Positions 24,401-31,257 of a DNA stretch of 64,000 bases are shown one piece after another. The notes beneath the pieces are model-generated. The model was not told the DNA's origin. It worked only from the letters and a program-made list of their open reading frames with translations, and ran no database searches. The stretch lies in NCBI RefSeq assembly GCF_002902905.1, contig NZ_CP026124.1, positions 248,001 through 312,000 on the forward strand. Direction: 5' to 3'. A program made the position numbers and the translations under genes. Source of the stretch: Achromobacter sp. AONIH1. Lineage in GTDB: Bacteria > Pseudomonadota > Gammaproteobacteria > Burkholderiales > Burkholderiaceae_B. The number at the start of each line of letters is the position of its first letter. Position 1 is the stretch's first letter.

Positions 24401-24997
24401 ATGGCTTTCATTCACGATGCTCAAGAAATTCTGTCGGATCAAGACTATGCCAAGCTGAAAGAACTTCAGCAAAAGTCTGCAGAGTTCGAAACTACAAAGG
24501 CAGAAGAAGAGGAACTTTACAACATCAAGAAAAAGGTGCATGACGGTGTTGCACTTCGAGATCGTGAAAAGAACCTTGCTTTCCTCAATGGCAAAGCTTA
24601 CCCTCTGGCTGAAATCATTAATGCTACGGGTTACACGGAAGATGAAGTTAAAGATGCCGTGAAAAAGCTCTATGCTGATACTACCCCTGCCGTCCAAATC
24701 GCCACTTATAAGATCAAGGGCAATAACGGTAAAGATACCGACCACCATGTTATGAACTCGGGTCGACTGACAAAGGAACTTAAAGCCGAAGTTGTGAAAC
24801 ACGGCATTAAAGGTTTTCTTGCTAATGCCAATGATCTTGCATGGCTCTTGAAGAGTCATGTTGTTGAAGTCGGTAAGTATAAAGGCACTACTGTTTACCC
24901 GAATGCTACCTCTGTAGCGAAAAGGTTTGATTGGGATCGTGATGATCTCATCAAGCAAGCACAGGCGAAACACAAGAAAGATAGCGAACAAAAGTAA
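24401..24997 (+). CDS. Unknown protein, GC-richer cassette in the low-GC element
   Basis: A 198-residue soluble protein not recognised. Residues about 10-55 look like a coiled coil (many Glu, Lys, Gln), followed by AEIINATGYTEDEVKDAVKKLY, which could be a helix-turn-helix, and a basic C-terminal region (GKYKGTTVYPNATSVAKRFDWDRDDLIKQAQ) ending in KHKKDSEQK. The charged, lysine-rich ends would suit a nucleic-acid-binding protein. Its GC content (roughly 45 percent by eye) is clearly above that of its neighbours. It has its own promoter and is isolated by terminators on both sides, the layout of a phage moron or cargo gene. The start follows AGGA. Confidence 0.85.
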   Translation: MAFIHDAQEILSDQDYAKLKELQQKSAEFETTKAEEEELYNIKKKVHDGVALRDREKNLAFLNGKAYPLAEIINATGYTEDEVKDAVKKLYADTTPAVQIATYKIKGNNGKDTDHHVMNSGRLTKELKAEVVKHGIKGFLANANDLAWLLKSHVVEVGKYKGTTVYPNATSVAKRFDWDRDDLIKQAQAKHKKDSEQK

Positions 24998-25016
24998 TCT
25001 AAATTACTAAAAAATA

Positions 25017-25042
25017 AACCCCGATTTCTCGGGGTTTTTTTT
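25017..25042. terminator. Strong terminator between 24401 gene and dotA-like gene
   Basis: AACCCCGA, loop TTTC, TCGGGGTT followed by six more T. Eight-base perfect stem. It serves the rightward gene; the convergent gene ends at 25045. Confidence 0.9.
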
Positions 25043-25044
25043 CG

Positions 25045-27585
25045 TCAATCACTTTTATCTTTATCAATTGGCTTAACATCAAAGATATTTTTATGAGTAA
25101 TTTCATTACCATTTTCATCTTTAATTAATCTACCATTTTCTTTTCTTACTTTTTCAATTGAAATTTCATCACCAACTTTTATACCATTTTCGCTAATACC
25201 TCTTTCTAAATCAACTCCCCAAGCTGTAGATGTTTTACCATTGGAGCTTACTTTTACGAAGTAACTAGGTGCATTGTCGGGATTATTTTTGTATGGAGCA
25301 TGACCAAAATCTACTACTTTACCCTCTCTTTTAGAGCTACCTTTAGATTTAGGTGTAGCTTTATTCATTAATGCTGAATATGAACCAGTTTCCCCACCAG
25401 CACTATTAGATTCAACTGAATCATTAGAGCTTGAAGAAGTGGAACTAGGACTACTTGAATCTTCATTACTATTAGAACCACTATTAGAAGATTCATCACG
25501 ATCATTAAATGATCTACCACCACCACCACCATTAGGAAGTAATGGTTTAGGCTGATTTCCTTTCAAGTATGAGCCACCTATACCACCTATCCCCTTAACT
25601 GTAGAGCCTATAACAGCCCCTACAGCCATCATTTCCCCGCCACCCATGCTAGTTGCATGCCCACCGAAACCAGTAGAGCCACCACCGATCCACTTAAGAA
25701 TCTCATCGGGTAGAACATGGATTATTGAATAGGTTTTCTTAACAAAGAAATACATTATTAATCCGTACATGATTGGACTAAAAATAATTCCAACTAACCA
25801 AGTAAGAAAACCTGAATCGGATTGTGTCATTGCGAATATGTAGCCAAACATACCACTTAACCATACTCCTAAAGTATTCATAATTACGATAGAAGTAACA
25901 AATCCAGCTACTAATAATACGGGTTTAAATAGTAGAGCAATCATTAATCTAAATCCGTTTCCTCCTAATCCTGCTACATCATGCCCGTCAGGATTAAGTA
26001 TCATTATCCCCCAGAACCCGCATGCAATAATTGCCTCTATAACCATTAATATGAAACCTACAATACAGCCCACCCATATAAGTATTGGGATTAGAGGAAA
26101 TACAAATTTTAATACTCCACCTAACATAGAGAGTATTGGAACAGTAGCATTAAGAAAGAAGGATATAGCACTACCAATACCAGGGGCATTCCCAATAGTT
26201 ACAAGCAAAGTAATCATTCCAGCTAGACCAGTACCAGCTAGAGCTAACAAAAATCCACCCCAACTATTTAATGTCATCATAGGATTTTGATTACTATTAA
26301 CGGCATAAGTAGATGTAGTAAACATCTTTGTAATTAGTTCAGTTGGATCTAGACCGTTATTTATCCATTGCTTTATTTTATCTAGAAAACTACCACCACC
26401 ATCAGCCTCTGCAATTAACCCATAACTTACCACTCCAAAATCGGATTTCTCCAATAATTTAATAGCTGTGCTTAATGCTACCGAGTATTCCGTTTTCAAT
26501 ACTTTTGTAGGAAAGTTTATAGGACCACTTGCATAAGGTAAGGCACTAACAGACTGATTAACCATGTTGGACATGCTATTTATTTTAGTATCATAAAAAC
26601 CCAACATGATCCAGCCATCTTTATTAATGTTTTCCTGTATTGTTTTATACTGATCCATTTTTGATACTACTTCTAAAGCAGTATCTTTAATACCACTTTC
26701 ATATTCAAAAATAATCTTTTCAATGGAAGATACATCTATTGAACCACCGTTAACTAGTTGACTAGCCAATCCATCCATTTTACTAATCATGCTAGCAGAT
26801 AAACTATTATGTTTATCTTGAATGGCTTTTAATTGAGCAAATGCATCTTTACCTATTAATACTTCGCTGAAATCTTTTGGAGCTTTATAATCCATTACCT
26901 TTAAAAAACCACATGCCTCAGGAGTGATACCGTTATTATCTTTTTTATTTCCAAATAAATATCTATTGCCGCCTGATATAGACTCTTTTGTCATTCCTAT
27001 TTGTGAATCAGGAAAGATAATATTATTTTCTTCTAATTTTACATACTTATCTAGCACAGCCATACAAACACTAGATAAGAAAAGTTTAGCTCCTAGTTGT
27101 TTTGCCTCCGGTTTTACAATAGAGGCAGATATTGTCTGTTGAAAATTACTATTTTTTGTGAAATTGACTACGGCAGAATCTGCAATTCCTATTCCTTGAA
27201 CAGTTATCCATGCCACTAATACCTGCAAAATCGTATAGCCTTTAACTACTGGCAACATAATTCCAGCCATTGAAGCCATTCTTATTACTGTCCAGTTACC
27301 ATGCTTCTTACCTAAAACTTGCCCATCATGTGCTGAATTATAGATAAGTGAAAGAATAAAGTAACCAACAATTAAACCTGAAACCGCGATAACTGAAAGG
27401 TTTATCACTTCTATAAATGCTAGAAGTGGATCACCACCAGCACCAAAAACCCCTACCCCTCCAAATATGGACTTAAGCATGTCCATACTTTTATCGCCTG
27501 GAAGTGGTGTAAATAAATCTGCACCGTAAGAAGTTCCAAAAGCGAATAAGAGCATACTCATTATTATTATTCTAATTTTGCTCAT
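25045..27585 (-). CDS. DotA/TraY-like conjugal transfer membrane protein with C-terminal extension
   Basis: An 846-residue inner-membrane protein. A signal sequence (about residues 1-22) and helices near 58-85 and 105-135 precede a large periplasmic domain (about 140-430), followed by six or so helices (about 445-640), then a Gly-rich region (SMGGGEMMAVGAVIGSTVKG), a Ser-rich linker (about 690-745) and an extra domain (about 765-846). The topology and segments such as HGNWTVIRMASMAGIMLPVVKGYTILQ resemble DotA/TraY of I-type secretion systems. The tail (YFVKVSSNGKTSTAWGVDLE, then GIKVGDEISIEKV) resembles a module I recall from relaxases and plasmid primases. No other secretion genes are present, so it may modify a helper's apparatus. 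Confidence 0.72.
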   Translation of the reverse strand: MSKIRIIIMSMLLFAFGTSYGADLFTPLPGDKSMDMLKSIFGGVGVFGAGGDPLLAFIEVINLSVIAVSGLIVGYFILSLIYNSAHDGQVLGKKHGNWTVIRMASMAGIMLPVVKGYTILQVLVAWITVQGIGIADSAVVNFTKNSNFQQTISASIVKPEAKQLGAKLFLSSVCMAVLDKYVKLEENNIIFPDSQIGMTKESISGGNRYLFGNKKDNNGITPEACGFLKVMDYKAPKDFSEVLIGKDAFAQLKAIQDKHNSLSASMISKMDGLASQLVNGGSIDVSSIEKIIFEYESGIKDTALEVVSKMDQYKTIQENINKDGWIMLGFYDTKINSMSNMVNQSVSALPYASGPINFPTKVLKTEYSVALSTAIKLLEKSDFGVVSYGLIAEADGGGSFLDKIKQWINNGLDPTELITKMFTTSTYAVNSNQNPMMTLNSWGGFLLALAGTGLAGMITLLVTIGNAPGIGSAISFFLNATVPILSMLGGVLKFVFPLIPILIWVGCIVGFILMVIEAIIACGFWGIMILNPDGHDVAGLGGNGFRLMIALLFKPVLLVAGFVTSIVIMNTLGVWLSGMFGYIFAMTQSDSGFLTWLVGIIFSPIMYGLIMYFFVKKTYSIIHVLPDEILKWIGGGSTGFGGHATSMGGGEMMAVGAVIGSTVKGIGGIGGSYLKGNQPKPLLPNGGGGGRSFNDRDESSNSGSNSNEDSSSPSSTSSSSNDSVESNSAGGETGSYSALMNKATPKSKGSSKREGKVVDFGHAPYKNNPDNAPSYFVKVSSNGKTSTAWGVDLERGISENGIKVGDEISIEKVRKENGRLIKDENGNEITHKNIFDVKPIDKDKSD

Positions 27586-27597
27586 ATCTTCCCCTAT

Positions 27598-27768
27598 TTA
27601 TTTTTGTTTTGTATTTAGCTTTTCTAGATTTGCTTTTGCTATAAAGTGAATAACTTTTATGTATTCACTCATGGACAAACTTAATTTTCCTGATGTTTCT
27701 TTGAAACTGTCTTTAGTTTCTTCATCTAATCTTATAGATAATAACTTGTCTTGTTTTTTCTTCATCAT
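27598..27768 (-). CDS. Small ribbon-helix-helix protein
   Basis: A 56-residue protein not listed among longer frames. DKLLSIRLDEETKDSFKETS, followed by a helix SMSEYIKVIHFIAKANL, is the beta-helix-helix pattern of MetJ/Arc/CopG regulators. It starts at tandem ATGs (27768 or 27765) after AAAGGAG and ends 12 bases before the dotA-like gene, with which it forms a leftward operon. A leftward promoter TTGACT-N17-ATATTA lies near 27790-27820. Probably an autoregulator of the operon or a relaxosome accessory protein. Confidence 0.7.
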   Translation of the reverse strand: MMKKKQDKLLSIRLDEETKDSFKETSGKLSLSMSEYIKVIHFIAKANLEKLNTKQK

Positions 27769-27848
27769 TACTCCTTTGTGTTATCTAATTAATATAGAGT
27801 AAGAATAATTTAAGTCAATACAAACACTGGAATTAATCAAGACAAAGG

Positions 27849-27872
27849 AAAAGGGGCTAATGCCCCTTTTTT
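27849..27872. terminator. Hairpin terminator, GGGGC/GCCCC type
   Basis: AAGGGGC, loop TAAT, GCCCCTT followed by T-run to 27872, with A-run on the other side, so it can work in both directions. Same stem sequence as the terminators at 34799, 37773 and 38651. Confidence 0.7.
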
Positions 27873-27886
27873 GTTCTTCGAAAGGT

Positions 27887-28002
27887 AGCCCCTACGGGGT
27901 TGTCCTACGGACTTCAGTTAAACAGAAGATGACTTTTAACTGTATGAATAACCAGGAATTGAGCCCTACCCTACCCTAGACTGATCTATAGCCCCTATGG
28001 GC
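27887..28002. other. Cluster of perfect hairpins in a 430-base gap
   Basis: Tandem small hairpins: CCCC-TAC-GGGG (27889-27899), GTCC-TAC-GGAC (27902-27912), CAGTTAAA-N12-TTTAACTG (27915-27942) and GCCC-CTAT-GGGC (27991-28002). The gap 27769-28204 has no other gene. More GC-rich than the surroundings. A replication origin, small RNA or long 5' leader are possible. Confidence 0.45.
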
Positions 28003-28145
28003 GATTTCAGGAGGAATTGACACCAACACACCACCCCATGATTTTTAGGGGCTTACAAGCCGTTCTAGAGGGTCATTTTTTCGCTTAACTTAATAAACGA
28101 GTCCTTTAAGTTACTATGTCAACCGTTTATCTTATTATCCCGTAT

Positions 28146-28178
28146 TTGTATTGACAAACTACGGATATTTTAGATAAT
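28146..28178 (+). promoter_or_regulatory. Promoter of the small-gene operon, with shared operator
   Basis: TTGACA (28151-28156), 16 bases, GATAAT (28173-28178). The 20 bases 28146-28165 (TTGTATTGACAAACTACGGA) are identical to 38244-38263, another promoter in this element, so both are probably controlled by one factor binding over the -35 and spacer. Confidence 0.75.
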
Positions 28179-28204
28179 TAAATTATGAACAACAAGGAAA
28201 ACAA

Positions 28205-28372
28205 ATGACAATCTTACTTATTTTACTAGCTACAATCTGGACTTTTTGGTTTATCTCTAACTTTTCCAGATTTACCAATTATTTAACTTATTTAATTTGC
28301 AACTCAGGAGAAACAACAAATGAAAAAAACAGAAAGAATAGAAGTTCTTTTATCTACAACACAAAAAGCTGA
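28205..28372 (+). CDS. Short hydrophobic protein
   Basis: A possible 55-residue protein: one N-terminal membrane helix (LLILLATIWTFWFI) and a polar tail. It follows AAGGAA with good spacing and is first after the promoter at 28151, about 20 bases from the expected transcript start. Its 3' half overlaps the next gene in another frame, so it may be a short regulatory or coupling peptide. Not recognised. Confidence 0.4.
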   Translation: MTILLILLATIWTFWFISNFSRFTNYLTYLICNSGETTNEKNRKNRSSFIYNTKS

Positions 28373-28490
28373 AATAGACGAAGTATGTAAGAAATTGGGA
28401 ATCTCACAATCTTCTTACTTTAATTTAATACACTCAATATTCAAGCTAGAAAAATTAGAGGAAACATTATGGAAAAAGAAAAAGAAATAA
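28320..28490 (+). CDS. Small ribbon-helix-helix protein (CopG-like)
   Basis: A 56-residue protein: ERIEVLLSTTQKAEIDEVCK, then KLGISQSSYFNLIHSIFKL, a beta strand followed by two helices as in CopG/Arc repressors, and a lysine-rich end. ATG 28320 is nine bases after CAGGAG. It overlaps the following gene by 22 bases in another frame. Probable transcription factor of this operon. Confidence 0.7.
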   Translation: MKKTERIEVLLSTTQKAEIDEVCKKLGISQSSYFNLIHSIFKLEKLEETLWKKKKK

Positions 28491-28924
28491 AGGTTAAGTC
28501 AATAGTAGTTAGATCATCTAAAGCAGTATTAAATGAAGTTAATCCACTTCGATATGCAAAATTTATAGCAAAACAGAGCAATACCAATTTAATCAAAAGT
28601 ATGTTTGATTTTTCTAGAAAGACAAAAGAAAAGCAAACATTTAATGAAGCAGTATGTAAATACAGTATTAGTGAAGAAACACTATCAAGCAATCTAAGCT
28701 TCTTCAATAAAGCGAAATGGAGCTTTTCACTAATATCACTAGCACTATTAGTTTACAGCTTTATCTTAATGCTTAACCAACATTTGTTTATGGCGATAGC
28801 ATTAGTAGTAAACGGAACAGTTTTTATTTTGTTGGCTCTAACTTACGGTTTGAGAGCATATCAAATCAAAACAAGAGAATTATGTAGTTTTAAGCAGTAT
28901 CTTAAATCCATCTTTAAACACTAA
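28469..28924 (+). CDS. Two-helix membrane protein, unknown
   Basis: A 151-residue protein with a charged N-terminal half (RSSKAVLNEVNPLRYAKFIAKQ) and two adjacent membrane helices (about residues 83-104 and 107-128), followed by a short basic tail. Second or third gene of the 28205-30003 operon; all its neighbours are also small and several have a membrane helix. Not recognised. Confidence 0.75.
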   Translation: MEKEKEIKVKSIVVRSSKAVLNEVNPLRYAKFIAKQSNTNLIKSMFDFSRKTKEKQTFNEAVCKYSISEETLSSNLSFFNKAKWSFSLISLALLVYSFILMLNQHLFMAIALVVNGTVFILLALTYGLRAYQIKTRELCSFKQYLKSIFKH

Positions 28925-28934
28925 AGGAGCAATC

Positions 28935-29240
28935 ATGAAAATAAGATTTTTAACCAAAAAAGCAATGCACAACTATTTAATATCACACAAAGATACTTTT
29001 TCTTTTATTAATAAAGACCAAGTATTTTATGTAAATAACAAGTTATCTATAGTAGAGCTAGTAGATAAAGAAAAAAAAGAAGTACAGCAATATCATGGGA
29101 CAGATGCCGAACATGTAATTAATAAATTTTTTGGATATATGAACTTTTTTTACCCTGAAGAAAATTTCGAAAAAAACTCAGTTGAACTATTATTTAAGGA
29201 ATTAAGAAATGAAAAAAAATTCATTCATCAAAATGTCTGA
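28935..29240 (+). CDS. Small soluble protein, unknown
   Basis: A 101-residue protein without membrane helix or known motif; Lys-, Phe- and Asn-rich. It follows AAAGGAG and lies 10 bases after the previous gene. Its 3' end overlaps the next gene by 32 bases, which implies co-expression. Not recognised. Confidence 0.7.
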   Translation: MKIRFLTKKAMHNYLISHKDTFSFINKDQVFYVNNKLSIVELVDKEKKEVQQYHGTDAEHVINKFFGYMNFFYPEENFEKNSVELLFKELRNEKKFIHQNV

Positions 29241-29439
29241 TTTTAATTCTAAAGAAGAGGCTAAAAGGTATTTCTCTAGATTAGAAAACAATCTACCTAT
29301 TTATGATACTTTTAAAGAGCCTCTTGTAAAACATAAAACTGATAAGTGGAAGACATTTAAAATGGTATCTCAAGCAGTCTTTATTTTTGTATTGACAATT
29401 TCCGTATTCATGTTATTACTATACTTAATAAGGAGCTAA
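29209..29439 (+). CDS. Single-helix membrane protein, unknown
   Basis: A 76-residue protein with a polar N-terminal 50 residues (FNSKEEAKRYFSRLENNLP) and one C-terminal membrane helix (about residues 53-74, MVSQAVFIFVLTISVFMLLLYL), i.e. tail-anchored topology. AAGGA lies upstream and the start is inside the preceding gene. Not recognised. Confidence 0.65.
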   Translation: MKKNSFIKMSDFNSKEEAKRYFSRLENNLPIYDTFKEPLVKHKTDKWKTFKMVSQAVFIFVLTISVFMLLLYLIRS

Positions 29440-29440
29440 A

Positions 29441-29614
29441 GTGAGCAAAAGCAAAATAGAAAAACTAATAGAGCTACGAAAAGCTCAAGATGAATATAAA
29501 GAAGCATGTAAATTTTTTGAGCAATACATACAAGAGAGTTCATTAGTCATAAGATGCCTCTTACTTATCGGATTTACTTTTATGTTTGGCATGCTATTCA
29601 TGTCATTTAGGTAA
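29441..29614 (+). CDS. Short tail-anchored protein, unknown
   Basis: A 57-residue protein from GTG 29441, one base after the previous stop and preceded by AAGGAG. A short coiled coil (KIEKLIELRKAQDEYKEACK) leads into a C-terminal membrane helix (CLLLIGFTFMFGMLFMSF). Like its upstream neighbour it is tail-anchored, so the two may form a membrane complex. Not recognised. Confidence 0.6.
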   Translation: MSKSKIEKLIELRKAQDEYKEACKFFEQYIQESSLVIRCLLLIGFTFMFGMLFMSFR

Positions 29615-29646
29615 CACAGATTTCATAACAACTATAAGGAGAAAAT

Positions 29647-30003
29647 ATGAAACTAGAAGAATTAGAGCAACAACTTAAAGATTCAAATATTGATTGTTAT
29701 ATCTATACAACCAAATCAAACGAAGACAGATTAAAAGTAATCGTAGATGAGAAATATGATAGTTATTTCACAGTTAACAATAACGAGTATTTCCTAAATG
29801 TTTGGATTAAAAGAGCAAAAGGTTTTGATTATAAAAATCACAAGCAAACGGCAGATGAATTAAAATTGCTATCAAGTGTCAAATTTAAGTTATTAAATCT
29901 TCTTTACGACAATGGCATTAGGACAGGAATAGAAACTTATGTCGATGAAAGTGCAACAAAATTATTTCCCACAAAAGATAAATTTAGAACATCATTATCC
30001 TAA
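29647..30003 (+). CDS. Small soluble protein, unknown
   Basis: A 118-residue acidic/lysine-rich protein, last gene of the operon, with a strong terminator directly after its stop. EELEQQLKDSNIDCYIYTTKS and YFLNVWIKRAKGFDYKNHKQ suggest a mixed alpha/beta domain. AAGGAG precedes the ATG. Not recognised. Confidence 0.7.
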   Translation: MKLEELEQQLKDSNIDCYIYTTKSNEDRLKVIVDEKYDSYFTVNNNEYFLNVWIKRAKGFDYKNHKQTADELKLLSSVKFKLLNLLYDNGIRTGIETYVDESATKLFPTKDKFRTSLS

Positions 30004-30010
30004 TAAAAAA

Positions 30011-30033
30011 GCCCTCAAAACGAGGGCTTTTTT
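30011..30033. terminator. Terminator of the small-gene operon
   Basis: GCCCTC, loop AAAAC, GAGGGC followed by six T and preceded by six A, so it may be bidirectional. The stretch 30034-30156 holds no recognisable gene. Confidence 0.88.
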
Positions 30034-30156
30034 AATGGATCAAATAGTATGAACTCGCAAACATATAAATCGACATACATAGAGTCTTCAAATAGATATT
30101 GTTTGTATCTCGTTCAATATACAAGCAACTACATAGCAAAGTCATAACAATAAACA

Positions 30157-30651
30157 TCATTTCCCGATTAACTCTTTACACTCATGAACAGCTAAAGATA
30201 GGTCCTTTAATGGATACTCTTTATTGTATTGAATAACGATAGCTTTATCAGTATCGTTTAAAGTCTTATCTAGATCTTTTTCTAATGTCTTTAATAACAT
30301 TAACATATTATATTTAGGTTTAACTTCTTCAATAGCATTTTCATTCATCTTGGATTTAATCAATTCGATTTCCTCATTTAAACCCGGAAATTGATTATCT
30401 TCCTTAGGTATTGCTCCCCTCTTTTTCCAAATACTTATAAGATTACCTAAAGTCTTATTGTTTAATTCCTTGTTTACACCATCTTCTTTTAACCTTTTGT
30501 TTACCCATGGAGCGATCACTTTGTGTTTAACACCAAGTGATCTAAGGGCTAGTATTTGTTTAACATATTTAAAAACTTGAAATCCTGGTAATTCTACGAT
30601 CTTATTTGTTTCCACTAACTCAACTAATTCTTTGTATATATTCTCTTCCAT
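30157..30651 (-). CDS. Probable DNA-binding protein, unknown family
   Basis: A 164-residue protein. The segment LALRSLGVKHKVIAPWVNKR, with NKTLGNLISIWKKRG (about residues 35-78), has the shape of a helix-turn-helix region as seen in plasmid-borne KfrA-like or mobilisation proteins, and the C-terminal part is acidic and helical. It follows AAGGAG and is divergent from the relaxosome operon, with the hairpin-rich region 30741-30918 between them, so it could bind there. Assignment as DNA-binding is an inference. Confidence 0.65.
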   Translation of the reverse strand: MEENIYKELVELVETNKIVELPGFQVFKYVKQILALRSLGVKHKVIAPWVNKRLKEDGVNKELNNKTLGNLISIWKKRGAIPKEDNQFPGLNEEIELIKSKMNENAIEEVKPKYNMLMLLKTLEKDLDKTLNDTDKAIVIQYNKEYPLKDLSLAVHECKELIGK

Positions 30652-30740
30652 TTTATTTTCTCCTTAATTGGTAGATAACTAACATCTTAAACGATAATTA
30701 AAAAATATCAAGATGGCATTTATTTAACATTAAAACCGGC

Positions 30741-30918
30741 AAGCCCATTACGAAAAGTGTTTCCCACTTTTCTTACACATAGTGCAATTACGCTGTATTG
30801 CGATGCTCCTAGTATCTTCGATAGCTAGGGAATTTGGGCTTTTCTCCCCCTTTTAAACAAAGCTTGTTTTACAGCTTTGGCGAGGTTTTACCTCTCACAA
30901 AGCAAGTATTGACTTGCT
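30741..30918 (+). other. Cloverleaf-like multi-hairpin region (candidate oriT or structured RNA)
   Basis: An outer stem AAGCCCA (30741-30747)/TGGGCTT (30835-30841) encloses three hairpins: GAAAAGTG/CACTTTTC (30752-30772), GCAAT/ATTGC (30784-30801) and CCTAGTATC/GATAGCTAGG with one bulge (30808-30829). Three more perfect hairpins follow: CAAAGCT/AGCTTTG (30858-30879), GAGGT/ACCTC (30882-30894) and AGCAAGT/ACTTGCT (30901-30918). It lies in a 366-base gap just upstream of the accessory protein, coupling protein and relaxase genes, where an origin of transfer is expected. Confidence 0.5.
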
Positions 30919-31017
30919 CCAAAACAACTAGCATTAAAAAGTAAGGCTGAAAACTTGCTTTTTTAGTTTTTTACCTTATAACTAATATTGGATAATTGTT
31001 TTTTTAAAGGAGAAACC

Positions 31018-31257
31018 ATGAGAACAATAAAACACACTGCATATTACCCATTCGTTACCATGACATTTATTGAAGACTATATGCAAAAGAAGAAAATCAA
31101 AAGTGTCAACGAGGCAGTCAACTTAATATTAGAAGAATATTTTAAACAAGATAAGGAAGATACAAAGCTTAAGGAAATTGCTAATACACTATCTAGTATC
31201 AAAGAAGACACCGACAAGGTAGTAAAAATACTTTCTAATAGCGAGATAACAGAATGA
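31018..31257 (+). CDS. Ribbon-helix-helix protein, probable relaxosome accessory factor
   Basis: A 79-residue protein from ATG 31018 after AAAGGAG. TAYYPFVTMTFIEDYMQKKK, then IKSVNEAVNLILEEYFKQ, gives the strand-helix-helix pattern, followed by a coiled coil (LKEIANTLSSIKEDTDKVVK). It overlaps the coupling-protein gene by four bases. Small RHH proteins at this place (TraY, TrwA, MobC types) bind oriT and assist the relaxase, which is the role inferred here. Confidence 0.72.
   Translation: MRTIKHTAYYPFVTMTFIEDYMQKKKIKSVNEAVNLILEEYFKQDKEDTKLKEIANTLSSIKEDTDKVVKILSNSEITE

Noticed and set aside
28205-29614. Small membrane proteins interpreted as coat proteins of a filamentous phage, together with the rolling-circle replicase
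   Set aside because: No Zot/pI-type assembly ATPase or adsorption protein is present, and a MobF relaxase plus coupling protein point to conjugative mobilisation instead.
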